From positions 1 through 38,162 of the forward strand of contig JAAVYM010000004.1 in assembly GCA_022791135.1 (NCBI GenBank): DNA of 38,162 nucleotides, in the 5' to 3' direction. The stretch comes from Oscillibacter sp. GTDB taxonomy: Bacteria > Bacillota > Clostridia > Oscillospirales > Oscillospiraceae. The position numbers and the translations under genes were made by a program. The notes under the pieces were generated by a model, which was not told where the DNA came from, did no database searches, and was given only the letters and a program-made list of their open reading frames with translations. Within the stretch, counting starts at the first letter, position 1. The number at the start of each line of letters is the position of its first letter. This document shows positions 6,923-14,893 of this stretch, one piece after another.

Positions 6923-7126
6923 AATTTTTGTCGTCAGTTTCAAATCCAACGGCATAATCATGTATACAAGCGCTGATAAGAGCAGTTTACCAATCGCTGT
7001 CCTTATCGCTGTCCTTTATGGTATGCTGTGTCAGTAAGGTGTAGTTTTCATGGGCGAGCCGGACAGAAGCTGGAGCGGTATTCATGAGCGGAAACGTTCA
7101 TGATTTACTATAATGGAGGATTGGTT

Positions 7127-7321
7127 ATGGACGAAAACACAACTGCTTATCAAAGCTTGGACGCTGCTCTGGCAGAAATTGAGCGCATTCTTGAACAAAT
7201 GCTGACCTTAGCAAGGCTGTCTGCTACGGATCTGAATCTGGACCGGGACGCCTTGCAAAGAACCTTAGAACAGCTGCAAAGAAAAATAGATCGCATTGCT
7301 GACGCAATAGAGGGCCGCTAA
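7127..7321 (+). CDS. Small predicted coiled-coil protein
   Basis: The 64-residue protein is soluble and helical, with heptad-like spacing of Leu/Ile from about residue 12 to 60 (LAEIERILEQMLTLARL, LQRTLEQLQRKIDRIADAIE). The ATG at 7127 has GGAGGA six bases upstream; an in-frame ATG 27 bases earlier lacks such a site. It has no cysteines, signal peptide or membrane segment. I do not recognise a family. It sits between the recombinase relic and rubrerythrin. Confidence 0.55.
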   Translation: MDENTTAYQSLDAALAEIERILEQMLTLARLSATDLNLDRDALQRTLEQLQRKIDRIADAIEGR

Positions 7322-7448
7322 CAAAACCGGAATCTTTGAACTTCCACCTGAATCAATTCTCTTACCCTCAGTATACTCCAGAGGAGAAAAAATCCAGCTC
7401 CACGCAAATAGGCGGTTGTTCGCTGTGTGCGATAATAGTTTTGCTTAT

Positions 7449-7477
7449 TTGACTTTTAGCAGAGCCTGTACTACTCT
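7449..7477 (+). promoter_or_regulatory. Possible promoter of rubrerythrin
   Basis: TTGACT (7449-7454), 17 bases and TACTCT (7472-7477) lie 26 bases before the start. The -10 is poor. I looked for a PerR box and found no good match. Confidence 0.35.
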
Positions 7478-7502
7478 GAAAAAAAGAAAAGGAGAAAGTA
7501 TC

Positions 7503-8060
7503 ATGTCCATAGAACATACAAAAACAGCGGAAAACCTTCGCAAAGCTCTGGCTGGCGAGTCTATCGCCCGAAATAAGTATACTTACTTTGCTCAGGCCGC
7601 TCGGGCCAACGGCGACGAAGAAATTGCCGCCGCCTTTGAGCAAATGGCGAAAAATGAGATGATGCATGCCAAGTTCTGGTTCGAACAGCTTTATGGCAAG
7701 CCCTCTGATACTAAGGAGTGCCTGACTCAGGCCGCTCAGGGTGAGTACAACGAATGGCACGACATGTATCCTGACTTTGCTCGCCAGGCTCGGGACGAAG
7801 GACTGGATGAGTTGGCGGTGATGTTTGAAAAAGTGGCCGCCATCGAGCAGAGCCACGAGAACCGCTTTTTGAGCCTTTTGGCAAAGATGAGCAAGCCCTC
7901 TGACCTGGCGCTCGCGGCCAAAGCTCCCTCCCCTGCTCCTAGACATAAAAAGGAAGGCTACCGTTGCCAATTCTGCGGCGCTATCTTCGAACGGAGACCG
8001 GATGTGTGCGATACCTGCGGGGCCATTGGTTCCTTCGACTACGTAGAGTACTACGAATAA
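7503..8060 (+). CDS. rbr: Rubrerythrin
   Basis: The 185-residue protein has the two expected parts. The N-terminal ferritin-like four-helix domain (about 5-138) carries the di-iron ligands in ESIARNKY, EQMAKNEMMH and EKVAAIEQSH. The C-terminal rubredoxin-like domain has CQFC and CDTC holding one Fe(SCys)4 site. Rubrerythrin reduces hydrogen peroxide with electrons from reduced rubredoxin and protects anaerobes from oxygen in the cytoplasm. AAAAGGAG precedes the ATG. It is a single gene closed by a strong shared terminator. Confidence 0.95.
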   Translation: MSIEHTKTAENLRKALAGESIARNKYTYFAQAARANGDEEIAAAFEQMAKNEMMHAKFWFEQLYGKPSDTKECLTQAAQGEYNEWHDMYPDFARQARDEGLDELAVMFEKVAAIEQSHENRFLSLLAKMSKPSDLALAAKAPSPAPRHKKEGYRCQFCGAIFERRPDVCDTCGAIGSFDYVEYYE

Positions 8061-8110
8061 AGATGAGGCAATGGCGTGAGGACAACAAAAACGGCGGGAC
8101 ATCGGATAAG

Positions 8111-8143
8111 AAAAGACGGAGGCGCATAGCGCCTCCGTCTTTT
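8111..8143. terminator. Bidirectional terminator between rbr and fba
   Basis: A perfect 15-bp stem, AAAAGACGGAGGCGC and GCGCCTCCGTCTTTT, with an ATA loop. It has an A run on one side and a T run on the other, so it can end both convergent genes. Confidence 0.9.
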
Positions 8144-8163
8144 ACAATAGTATTCAGTGGAAA

Positions 8164-9132
8164 TCACGCCTTGCCGTTGCAACCCAAGACATCCACCAAT
8201 TTATGACGGACCAGCTCCTTGATATTGGCACGGGCGGGCTTCAGGTACTCCCGGGGGTCGAACTTATCGGGATGCTCGTTGAAGAACTGCCGGATGGTGC
8301 CAGTCATAGCCAGGCGCAGGTCGGAATCAATGTTGATCTTGCAGACGGCGCTACGGGCGGCCTGACGGAGCTGCTCCTCGGGAATGCCCACGGCATCGGG
8401 CATCTTGCCACCGTTGGCGTTGACCATCTTCACATAGTTCTGAGGCACGGAAGAGGAGCCGTGGAGCACGATGGGGAACTCGGGCAGGCGCTTGACAACC
8501 TCATCCAAAATGTCGAAGCGCAGCGGGGGTGGAACCAGCTCGCCCTTCTCGTTGCGGGTGCACTGGGCAGCGGTGAACTTATACGCGCCGTGGCTGGTAC
8601 CAATGGCGATAGCCAGGGAGTCGCAGCCGGTCTTGGTGACAAACTCCTCCACTTCTTCGGGGCGGGTATAGTGGGACTGTTCAGCAGAGACATTGACCTC
8701 GTCCTCTACACCGGCCAGGGCGCCCAGCTCCGCCTCGACCACCACGCCATGGTCATGGGCATACTCAACTACCTTCTTGGTGATCTCAATGTTCTCGGCG
8801 AAAGGCTTGCTGGAGGCATCGATCATGACGGAGGTAAAGCCGCCATCAATGCAGCTCTTGCAGGTTTCAAAGCTGTCACCGTGGTCCAGATGCAGCACGA
8901 TGGGAATCTCGGGGCACTCAATGACAGCGGCCTCCACCAGCTTTACCAGATAGGTGTGATTAGCGTAAGCCCGCGCACCCTTGGACACCTGAAGGATTAC
9001 GGGAGCCTTCTCCTCGCGGCAGGCCTCGGTGATACCCTGGACAATCTCCATGTTGTTGACATTGAAGGCGCCGATGGCGTACCCTCCGTGATAGGCCTTT
9101 TTGAACATCTCGGTAGAAGTGACCAGTGCCAT
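8164..9132 (-). CDS. fba: Fructose-1,6-bisphosphate aldolase, class II
   Basis: The 322-residue enzyme cleaves fructose 1,6-bisphosphate to glyceraldehyde 3-phosphate and dihydroxyacetone phosphate. Class II marks are the zinc ligands in LHLDHGD (about 80-86), VEAELGALAG, the AIGTSHGAY loop, FPIVLHGSSSVP and KINIDSDLR (phosphate and substrate binding). The first in-frame ATG (9141) directly abuts the AGGAG sequence; the next ATG (9132), nine bases after it, gives the family start MALVTSTEMFKKAY and was chosen. The leader is about 105 bases long and holds a palindrome next to the ribosome site (GACAAAT-TT-ATTTGTC, 9147-9162). It is divergent from the phosphofructokinase, its glycolytic predecessor. 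Confidence 0.95.
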   Translation of the reverse strand: MALVTSTEMFKKAYHGGYAIGAFNVNNMEIVQGITEACREEKAPVILQVSKGARAYANHTYLVKLVEAAVIECPEIPIVLHLDHGDSFETCKSCIDGGFTSVMIDASSKPFAENIEITKKVVEYAHDHGVVVEAELGALAGVEDEVNVSAEQSHYTRPEEVEEFVTKTGCDSLAIAIGTSHGAYKFTAAQCTRNEKGELVPPPLRFDILDEVVKRLPEFPIVLHGSSSVPQNYVKMVNANGGKMPDAVGIPEEQLRQAARSAVCKINIDSDLRLAMTGTIRQFFNEHPDKFDPREYLKPARANIKELVRHKLVDVLGCNGKA

Positions 9133-9243
9133 AACAATCATCTCCTGACAAATTTATTTGTCCCGTCCCCGCACCCGGGAAGGCAAAAGGCCAGTGGCCC
9201 CGTTTCCCACCGTTTACTGAGACGAAAACGATTTTCTTTTATG

Positions 9244-9271
9244 ATAATATCACAAAAAAAATAAAATGCAA
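9244..9271 (-). promoter_or_regulatory. Promoter of fba
   Basis: On the minus strand TTGCAT (9271-9266), 16 bases and TATTAT (9249-9244). It lies back to back with the promoter of the divergent phosphofructokinase gene. Confidence 0.55.
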
Positions 9272-9274
9272 GTA

Positions 9275-9314
9275 TTTACAATTCTTTTTTTGAATGGTAT
9301 GATAAAAATACCAT
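9275..9314 (+). promoter_or_regulatory. Promoter of pfk with overlapping inverted repeat
   Basis: TTTACA (9275-9280), 17 bases and TATGAT (9298-9303). The inverted repeat ATGGTAT (9294-9300) and ATACCAT (9308-9314) overlaps the -10, a usual position for a repressor site. The regulator is unknown. Confidence 0.5.
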
Positions 9315-9363
9315 CGATTCTGTTCTTTGGGATAGGAAGAAAAAAATTGAGGAGGCTTTTCTC

Positions 9364-10602
9364 ATGAGTGAATTGAAAGGCGCTTGCATCTTCGGCCAGT
9401 CCGGCGGACCCACTTCTGTCATCAACGCCAGTGCCTACGGCGTGATCAGCACTGCGCTGAAAAATCCCAACATCACCCGTGTCTTGGGTGCAGAGCACGG
9501 CATCAAGGGCGTGCTGAACGACCGGCTCTTCGACATGGGCCAGGAGGATCCCGCCGAGCTGGAGCTGCTGAAATACACCCCGTCCTCCGCTCTGGGTTCC
9601 TGCCGCTATAAGATGAAGGATCCCGAGGTGGACGACACCGATTACAAGCGCATCCTGGAAATCTTCAAAAAATACGATGTCCGCTATTTCTTCTACAACG
9701 GTGGCAACGACTCCATGGACACTTGCAACAAGATCAGCAAATATATGCAGAAGGTGGGCTATGAATGCCGTGTCATGGGTGTGCCCAAGACCATCGACAA
9801 CGACCTCTTCGGCACGGACCACTGCCCCGGCTTTGCCTCCGCTGCCAAGTATATCGCCACCAGCTGCATGGAGGTCTATCAGGATGCCCGGGTTTATGAT
9901 ACCGGTATGGTTTGCGTCATTGAGATCATGGGCCGCCACGCAGGCTGGCTGGCTGGTGCCGCCGCTCTGGCCACGGCCTACGGCGCCGGTCCTGACTTGG
10001 TATACCTCCCCGAAGTGGACTTTGATATGGAGCAATTCCTGAGCGATGTAGACCGCATTTATAAGGAGAAGGGCAACTGCATGGTTGCCGTCTCCGAGGG
10101 GATCCATTACGCTGATGGCTCCTTCGTCTCCGAGGCGAAAACCTCTGCTACCGACGGCTTTGGCCATGCCCAGCTGGGCGGTCTGGCCGCTATGCTGGCT
10201 GAGGCTGTGAAGCAGAAGACCGGCGCCAAGGTCCGCGGCATCGAGCTGAGCCTGCTCCAGCGCTGCGGGGCGCATTTGGCCTCCGAGACCGACATTGAGG
10301 AGTCCTTCCTGTCCGGCAAAGCAGCCGTGGAAAACGCGGTGGCCGGCATCACCGACAAAATGGTGGGCTTCGAGCGTTGCTACGAGGACGGTCGTTATGT
10401 CTGCAAGACTAAGCTGCTGGGTCTCACCGATGTAGCCAATACAGAGAAGAAAGTGCCTCTGGAGTGGATTAATGCCGCCCATAACGGTGTGGAGAAGCCT
10501 TTCATCGACTATGTGCTGCCTCTGGTACAGGGTGAACCCAAGCTGCCCAAGCAGGATTCCCTGCCCCGGTTTGCTAAGCTGAAGAAGGTCCTGGCGAAGT
10601 AA
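9364..10602 (+). CDS. pfp: Phosphofructokinase, pyrophosphate-dependent type
   Basis: The 412-residue protein carries the phosphofructokinase motifs GQSGGPTSVINAS, PKTIDND (about 139-145) and MGRHAGW (about 192-198). Two positions decide the phosphate donor. GGNDS (113-117) has Asp where ATP enzymes have Gly104 of the E. coli enzyme, and PKTIDND has Lys where ATP enzymes have Gly124. Both point to pyrophosphate rather than ATP. The reaction is then reversible, serving glycolysis and gluconeogenesis. The ATG has GAGGAGG about eight bases upstream. It is divergent from fba, with which it shares a promoter region, and is closed by a two-way terminator. Confidence 0.88.
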   Translation: MSELKGACIFGQSGGPTSVINASAYGVISTALKNPNITRVLGAEHGIKGVLNDRLFDMGQEDPAELELLKYTPSSALGSCRYKMKDPEVDDTDYKRILEIFKKYDVRYFFYNGGNDSMDTCNKISKYMQKVGYECRVMGVPKTIDNDLFGTDHCPGFASAAKYIATSCMEVYQDARVYDTGMVCVIEIMGRHAGWLAGAAALATAYGAGPDLVYLPEVDFDMEQFLSDVDRIYKEKGNCMVAVSEGIHYADGSFVSEAKTSATDGFGHAQLGGLAAMLAEAVKQKTGAKVRGIELSLLQRCGAHLASETDIEESFLSGKAAVENAVAGITDKMVGFERCYEDGRYVCKTKLLGLTDVANTEKKVPLEWINAAHNGVEKPFIDYVLPLVQGEPKLPKQDSLPRFAKLKKVLAK

Positions 10603-10616
10603 AGCGCGTTTCCTGA

Positions 10617-10646
10617 AAGCGCCCCGCTCAAACGAGCGGGGCGCTT
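10617..10646. terminator. Bidirectional terminator between pfp and anti-sigma gene
   Basis: A perfect 13-bp stem, AAGCGCCCCGCTC and GAGCGGGGCGCTT, with an AAAC loop. It lies between the convergent stops at 10602 and 10650. Confidence 0.85.
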
Positions 10647-10649
10647 GCT

Positions 10650-11708
10650 TCATTTCTCAATGCCGGACCAAGCCAAACGCCACTGACCATCTTCATGAGT
10701 CATCTCCATCGTAAGATAGCTATAGCTCTCTCCTTCCTCCTGATTCAGGCGATGCTTGACCGAAACCGTGGCGGAGGCCGGGTCCTGGTCATTGTCCGGA
10801 GCGTAGTCCACAGAAGCCACCGTGAGGTTTGCCCATACGTCCTCTCCGTAGGCGTCTGCCGCAGCGTCTGCCGCCAGAAGGTCGGAAACACCGGAAAGGT
10901 CATTGGACAGCAGTGCTGGGAACAGCCGCTCCGCCGCTTCGTAGAGGGAGCGCATCCATTCGGGCACGGTCTCATAAAGAGAGACCACTCGGAAGCTGGA
11001 CGCCATGTCCCGAAACCGCATGCCCAGTCCCTCCTCGGCCTCCAGGAAATATCGGGCCGTGAGGACAAAGGTTCCCTCCTGTCCGTCGTCCACAAACCAA
11101 AGCTCCGCCTGTTCGGAATCCCAATCCATGCCCGCACTGGCCCGGAGATAACGGCTGCCTGGCAAAACAACGTACAGCTCCTCACTGGTCACTTCCCTAT
11201 AACGGCCATGCAACGCCTCTTTCGCCGCAGCCTCGGCCTCAGCGGGGGGCGTACCGGGAAGGCGGAGGATATCCAAGCCGCATTCCGGGGAATCATCCGG
11301 CAAAGGGGCCTTGCTTCTAATGCTGTAAAGGCCATTCTCTTCACAGATAGCAAACTGATTCTCGTTTACGTAAATGAGAAAATCAACGGTTCTATCCGAG
11401 TCCTGGGGAAGATAGCTCAGCATCCGCAGGGTTCCGATCTCCCCTCCCTGCTCCGGCAGCGTAAGCTGTCCGCCGTTTGGAGACGGACCAATCCACTCCT
11501 GATGAGGGGGCACAATGTCAACCGGCTCCGGCAGACTATCCGTCTGGACAATGCCCCAGCCTACCCACGACAGAAGGACAAGCGACAAACAGGCCGCCAC
11601 AGCCAAGCCATATCTGCGCCAACGCTGGTTATAACGCCGTTCACTGCGCTGGATCAAATCCGGAGACGCGCCGCCAATAGCCTTATACAGCTTTTCTTGG
11701 TTGTTCAT
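10650..11708 (-). CDS. Membrane-bound anti-sigma factor-like protein
   Basis: The 352-residue protein has a short cytoplasmic N-terminus (1-33, charged, MNNQEKLYKAIGG), one membrane segment (about 34-54, LAVAACLSLVLLSWVGWGIV) and a long extracytoplasmic part. The last roughly 100 residues (from VPEWMRSLYEAAERLF to MEMTHEDGQWRLAWSGIE) resemble a small NTF2-like domain; the middle domain (about 75-240) I cannot assign. Its ATG overlaps the TGA of the sigma gene (ATGA), so the two are translated together. The arrangement fits an anti-sigma factor that holds the upstream sigma factor until an outside signal is sensed. The signal is unknown. There is no zinc-binding ZAS motif (HxxxCxxC) in the N-terminus, so binding must use another mode. 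Confidence 0.65.
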   Translation of the reverse strand: MNNQEKLYKAIGGASPDLIQRSERRYNQRWRRYGLAVAACLSLVLLSWVGWGIVQTDSLPEPVDIVPPHQEWIGPSPNGGQLTLPEQGGEIGTLRMLSYLPQDSDRTVDFLIYVNENQFAICEENGLYSIRSKAPLPDDSPECGLDILRLPGTPPAEAEAAAKEALHGRYREVTSEELYVVLPGSRYLRASAGMDWDSEQAELWFVDDGQEGTFVLTARYFLEAEEGLGMRFRDMASSFRVVSLYETVPEWMRSLYEAAERLFPALLSNDLSGVSDLLAADAAADAYGEDVWANLTVASVDYAPDNDQDPASATVSVKHRLNQEEGESYSYLTMEMTHEDGQWRLAWSGIEK

Positions 11709-12259
11709 AAAAGCTCCTCCTTTTCCAAATAGCGCCGCAGCTTCTCCCGGCTTCGGAACAGACTGCTCCGCACAGCGCCTTCCCGCATTCCATAGCGCCG
11801 AGCCGTTTCCGCCATAGGTTCTGTAAACCAGTATCGCCGTAAAAATAGATTACAATCCCGCTCCGGCAAGGTATGAAGGAAGCGGTTCACCACTTCCTCC
11901 AACTCTGCCGCCTCCACGGTCTGGAGGGTATTTTCGGGGGATACACACTCCGCCAGTTCATCCAGAACCAGCGGCAGCTCCCCTTCTCCCCGCTTTTCTG
12001 CGTGATTGGACCTCCAGCGATTAAAGGCCAAATTCCGCGTAATCTTCCCCAAAAACGGGGCCAGTAGGCTGGGCCGGTTTTCCGGCATCGCATTCCAGGC
12101 GTTGAGCCAGGTATCGTTAACGCATTCCTCCGCATCCCGATGGTCCAGCAGAATGTTCCGGGCAACCTTACGGCAATAGTTTCCATACTTTTCACCGGTA
12201 TGCCGGATGGCCTCCGGATCACGCTGCCAGTATAGGTCTACGATGGCACGATCTTCCAT
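11705..12259 (-). CDS. RNA polymerase sigma factor, ECF (sigma-70) family
   Basis: The 184-residue protein has a sigma region 2 (about 10-95, with DHRDAEECVNDTWLNAWNAM and APFLGKITRNLAFNRWR) and a region 4 helix-turn-helix (about 125-180, LPERDCNLFLRRYW, then ARRYGMREGAVRSSLFRSRE). There is no region 1 or 3, as expected for extracytoplasmic-function sigma factors. An upstream in-frame ATG exists (12313), but the ATG at 12259 has GAGGAGAG five bases before it and gives the usual start MEDRAIVDLYWQRD. It overlaps the anti-sigma gene. Both end at the terminator shared with pfp. Confidence 0.85.
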   Translation of the reverse strand: MEDRAIVDLYWQRDPEAIRHTGEKYGNYCRKVARNILLDHRDAEECVNDTWLNAWNAMPENRPSLLAPFLGKITRNLAFNRWRSNHAEKRGEGELPLVLDELAECVSPENTLQTVEAAELEEVVNRFLHTLPERDCNLFLRRYWFTEPMAETARRYGMREGAVRSSLFRSREKLRRYLEKEELL

Positions 12260-12304
12260 ATGTTCTCTCCTCTTGATGTTTTGTGAAGGGTCCCTCATAG
12301 ATAA

Positions 12305-12330
12305 AGACAGCAAAAACGGGCGCGCGTTCC
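12305..12330 (-). promoter_or_regulatory. Candidate ECF-type promoter of the sigma/anti-sigma operon
   Basis: On the minus strand GGAAC (12330-12326), 16 bases and TGTCT (12309-12305), about 45 bases before the sigma gene start. GGAAC/CGTC is the usual ECF sigma pattern, so this could be self-regulation. A second, SigA-like option is TTGAAA with a CATAAA -10 farther upstream (about 12355-12385). Confidence 0.35.
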
Positions 12331-12424
12331 TGCCGGACCTGCCTACCCCTCATTATTTTTATGATGGCGTGTGTCATTCATTTCAAGAAATGCACAAAAC
12401 AAATCTTTTGTTTATTTAATAAGC

Positions 12425-12464
12425 AAAAAAGTCGGGACAAACTGTTTTCAGTATGTCCCAACTT
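12425..12464 (-). terminator. Terminator of the yebC operon
   Basis: On the minus strand a 16-bp stem (one mismatch, one G-U pair) closes on an AAAA loop and is followed by TTTTTT. It starts nine bases after the yebC stop. Confidence 0.85.
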
Positions 12465-12472
12465 TGTGCAAT

Positions 12473-13207
12473 TCAGTTGTTGTCCCAGTTGTGCCAGACG
12501 TTCTGCACGTCATCGTTATCTTCCAGCATGTCGATGAGCTTCTGCATATTCTTCAGATCCCCCTCGCTGCTAAGGGCAATGTAATTCTGGGGCACCATCT
12601 CCACGTCCGCATTCACAAAGCTATATCCCTTCCCCTCCAGCGCTTTCACCACATCGTTGAAGGCATCGGGATCACAGGTAATCTCCAGCGCCGGGCCATC
12701 CGCTTCAAAGTCCGCTGCTCCGGCGTCTAAGGCGTCCATCATGACGGTTTCCTCATCCAGCTCCCCATCTTCGTTGTCGATGACGATCACGCCCTTTTTA
12801 TCAAAGGACCAGCTGACACAGCCAATTGCGCCCAGATTGCCATTGCACTTGTCAAAGGCATGGCGGACCTCCGGCGCGGTACGTTGGCGGTTGTCCGTCA
12901 GGGCATCTACAATGACGGCCACGCCACCGGGGCCGTAGCCCTCATAGGTGACGGCCTCAAAACTGTCGGTGTTCCCCGCGCCCAAGGCCTTGTCAATGGT
13001 ACGCTTAATGTTATCATTTGGCATATTGACGGCCTTCGCCTTGGCAATAACTGTGGCCAGACGGGAATTGTTGTTGGGGTCGCCGGATCCGCCCTCCTTG
13101 ACAGCCACGATGATCTCCCGGGCGATTTTCGTAAAGGCGGCGGAGCGCTTGGCGTCTGCCGCACCCTTGGTCTTCTGAATATTATGCCACTTGGAATGTC
13201 CGGACAT
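12473..13207 (-). CDS. yebC: YebC/PmpR family protein
   Basis: The 244-residue protein starts with the family signature MSGHSKWHNIQKTKGAADAK and contains NMPNDNIKRTIDKA and a YEGYGPGGVAVIVD segment, with the acidic C-terminal domain ending in EDNDDVQNVWHNWD. Members have been described as DNA-binding transcription regulators. More recent work links this family to relief of ribosome stalling at proline runs (TACO1-like). The length is normal. It is the last gene of a minus-strand operon with nif3-like, trmK and DUF1858 genes, six bases behind the nif3-like stop, and is closed by a strong terminator. Confidence 0.93.
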   Translation of the reverse strand: MSGHSKWHNIQKTKGAADAKRSAAFTKIAREIIVAVKEGGSGDPNNNSRLATVIAKAKAVNMPNDNIKRTIDKALGAGNTDSFEAVTYEGYGPGGVAVIVDALTDNRQRTAPEVRHAFDKCNGNLGAIGCVSWSFDKKGVIVIDNEDGELDEETVMMDALDAGAADFEADGPALEITCDPDAFNDVVKALEGKGYSFVNADVEMVPQNYIALSSEGDLKNMQKLIDMLEDNDDVQNVWHNWDNN

Positions 13208-13212
13208 GGCGT

Positions 13213-13992
13213 TTATTCTCCTTCCACATAGTACTGGATTACTTCCCGGTGGGAAGCGGATTTTCGGATGTCCACTCCTGGAAACCGAGCGGACAAATAG
13301 TCCACTATCTCTTTACAGACCAAATCCTCCGTAGGAAAATGCCCCGCGTCAATGAGGTTGATCCCCTTGGACTTTGCATCCACAAACTGATGATAACTCA
13401 AATCGGCCGTGACAAAGGTATCGCACCCCGCATAAATGGCGGCATCTTCAAACTCGCCGCAGGCTCCGCCGCCCACAGCCACCCGATGGACGGGTTTTCC
13501 CGCGTCAGCATAACGGACACCGTTGCAGCCCAAAGTTCTGGACACCAAGCGGATAAATTCCGGCAGCGCCATCGGCTCTGCCCGCCAGCCGCAACGGCCC
13601 ACACCCTCTCCGGTGAAGCGTTCCGGGTTCTGGATACCCAGGGCTTGGGCCAGCAGGTCGTTCACGCCGCCCTCTGCGATGTCCAGGTTCGTATGCATGC
13701 AAATCGCGGAGAGGTTCCCCTCAATCAGCCGGAGCAGACGGCCGCCGACTACGTCCCGGTCTGTCACGCTCTTTTGCCCATGGAACACCACCGGATGATG
13801 AGACACGATCAAATCCGCGCCCCAGTGGACCGCTTCCTCCACAACCTCCTCCGTGATGTCCAGAGCCACCAGGACCCTGCGGACCTCCCGTCCCGGCCTA
13901 CCCGCAAGCAGCCCCACATTGTCCCAATCCTGGACGCACTCTCGGGGCGCAATTTCAAAAAGAGCCTGTTCCAATTCACCGACTGTTAGCAA
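13213..13992 (-). CDS. Nif3-like dinuclear metal centre protein
   Basis: The 259-residue protein has the NIF3/DUF34 metal ligands: DWDNVGLLAG, IVSHHPVVFHG (HH pair), MHTNLDIAEGGVND, and near the C-terminus DAGHFPTE. It is the short form without the PII-like insert present in Bacillus YqfO. The biochemical role is uncertain; GTP cyclohydrolase I type 2 is a common but weak label. It starts with TTG, preceded by GAGAGGAG with seven bases spacing, and its first 17 bases overlap the end of trmK. The trmK-nif3 pairing is widely conserved in Firmicutes, which supports both calls. Confidence 0.9.
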   Translation of the reverse strand: MLTVGELEQALFEIAPRECVQDWDNVGLLAGRPGREVRRVLVALDITEEVVEEAVHWGADLIVSHHPVVFHGQKSVTDRDVVGGRLLRLIEGNLSAICMHTNLDIAEGGVNDLLAQALGIQNPERFTGEGVGRCGWRAEPMALPEFIRLVSRTLGCNGVRYADAGKPVHRVAVGGGACGEFEDAAIYAGCDTFVTADLSYHQFVDAKSKGINLIDAGHFPTEDLVCKEIVDYLSARFPGVDIRKSASHREVIQYYVEGE

Positions 13993-14674
13993 GACGCCAC
14001 TCCTCTCTCATGGACAACAGCGCAGTAATGATATCCCGCAATGCGTCACCTTTTTCCTGATTGCCGCCGGAGCGGTTGATCCCCGCCACAGCGCCCTGCA
14101 GGCGGATGATTTTTTCGATGATGTATCGATCCCCAAGCGGATCGTGAAGCAGCGCCGCACCGCCGTAAAGTTGTCCAAGAGACAGGGCCATCTCTCCTCC
14201 GGCGGCCTCCATAACGGGATAGAAGATGCCCCGGTCCTCCACCAGCGCCTCCCGGCGGATGGCATAGCCGTGGTCCGCCAGAAAAGCCCGCAAAACCTCC
14301 GCCCGGGTCTGGGGCTGCAGCAGCAGCGTATGGGTCCCATCCGCGGTCCAAGGGGCCTTCGCCAGAATGGCCGCGATATTCTCTCCCCCAATTCCGGCAA
14401 TGACGATGGTGTCCGCCTCCTCCGGGGTCACGGAGGCCAGGCCGTCCCCCTGGCGGCAACAGATACGATCCACGCCATAGGCCTGGCAGGTCTCCCCGGC
14501 CCGCTTCAACGGCCCCTTCCGCAGATCGCAGGCAATGGCATAAACCACGCGCCCGTGGAGCCGAAGCCACACGGGCAAATAGGCGTGGTCGGTGCCAACA
14601 TCGGCGAGCCGCGCGCCAGACCGAACCCAGTCCGCCAGGAGCTGGAGCCGGGGCGTCAGTTCCAACGGTTTCAA
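13976..14674 (-). CDS. trmK: tRNA (adenine(22)-N1)-methyltransferase TrmK
   Basis: The 232-residue protein matches TrmK/YqfN: LQLLADWVRSGARLADVGTD with the SAM-binding ADVGTDHAYLP loop (about 23-33), AIACDLRKGPL, the RQGDGL motif and IAGIGGENIAAIL. It methylates N1 of A22 in tRNA with S-adenosylmethionine as donor. The start is TTG; the nearest purine-rich site is weak, so translation may be coupled to the DUF1858 gene nine bases upstream. Its end overlaps the nif3-like gene by 17 bases. Confidence 0.9.
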   Translation of the reverse strand: MKPLELTPRLQLLADWVRSGARLADVGTDHAYLPVWLRLHGRVVYAIACDLRKGPLKRAGETCQAYGVDRICCRQGDGLASVTPEEADTIVIAGIGGENIAAILAKAPWTADGTHTLLLQPQTRAEVLRAFLADHGYAIRREALVEDRGIFYPVMEAAGGEMALSLGQLYGGAALLHDPLGDRYIIEKIIRLQGAVAGINRSGGNQEKGDALRDIITALLSMREEWRLANSR

Positions 14675-14683
14675 GGCAAGCGG

Positions 14684-14893
14684 CTACTCCGCCTGCTTGT
14701 TGGCCTCTTCGTTGACCAGGGCCAGCAGCTTCTCCACGTCAATGCCGTGGACCATGCAGGCCTCCTCCACAGTTTCGCCCCGGGAAGAGGGACAGCCCAG
14801 GCAGTGCATCCCGATGGAGAGAAAAATGGGCGCAGTCTGCGGTGCCAGATCCAGAATGTCGCCGATGATGGTATCTTTTGTGATTTCGATCAT
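14684..14893 (-). CDS. DUF1858 domain protein
   Basis: The 69-residue protein is a single DUF1858 domain (PF08984). It has the start MIEITKDTIIGDILDLAPQT, the core IFLSIGMHCLGCPSSRGETV with a CxxC pair (about C32 and C35) and a helical end with VEKLLALVNEEANKQ. Such domains occur alone or fused to hybrid-cluster or redox proteins. The function is not established; metal or redox binding through the CxxC is an inference. An upstream in-frame ATG exists, but GGAGG nine bases before 14893 fixes the start. It is the first gene of the trmK-nif3-yebC operon. Confidence 0.85.
   Translation of the reverse strand: MIEITKDTIIGDILDLAPQTAPIFLSIGMHCLGCPSSRGETVEEACMVHGIDVEKLLALVNEEANKQAE

Noticed and set aside
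7416..7502. N-terminal extension of rubrerythrin
   Set aside because: The frame is open upstream, but the ATG at 7503 has AAAAGGAG before it and matches the family start.
8203..9264. Long plus-strand open frame of about 350 codons opposite fba
   Set aside because: It is the mirror of the fba coding sequence; the fba protein has all class II motifs and the opposite frame resembles nothing.
9250..10653. Minus-strand open frame of about 460 codons opposite the phosphofructokinase gene
   Set aside because: It is a shadow caused by codon bias in a GC-rich gene, with no ribosome site or known family.
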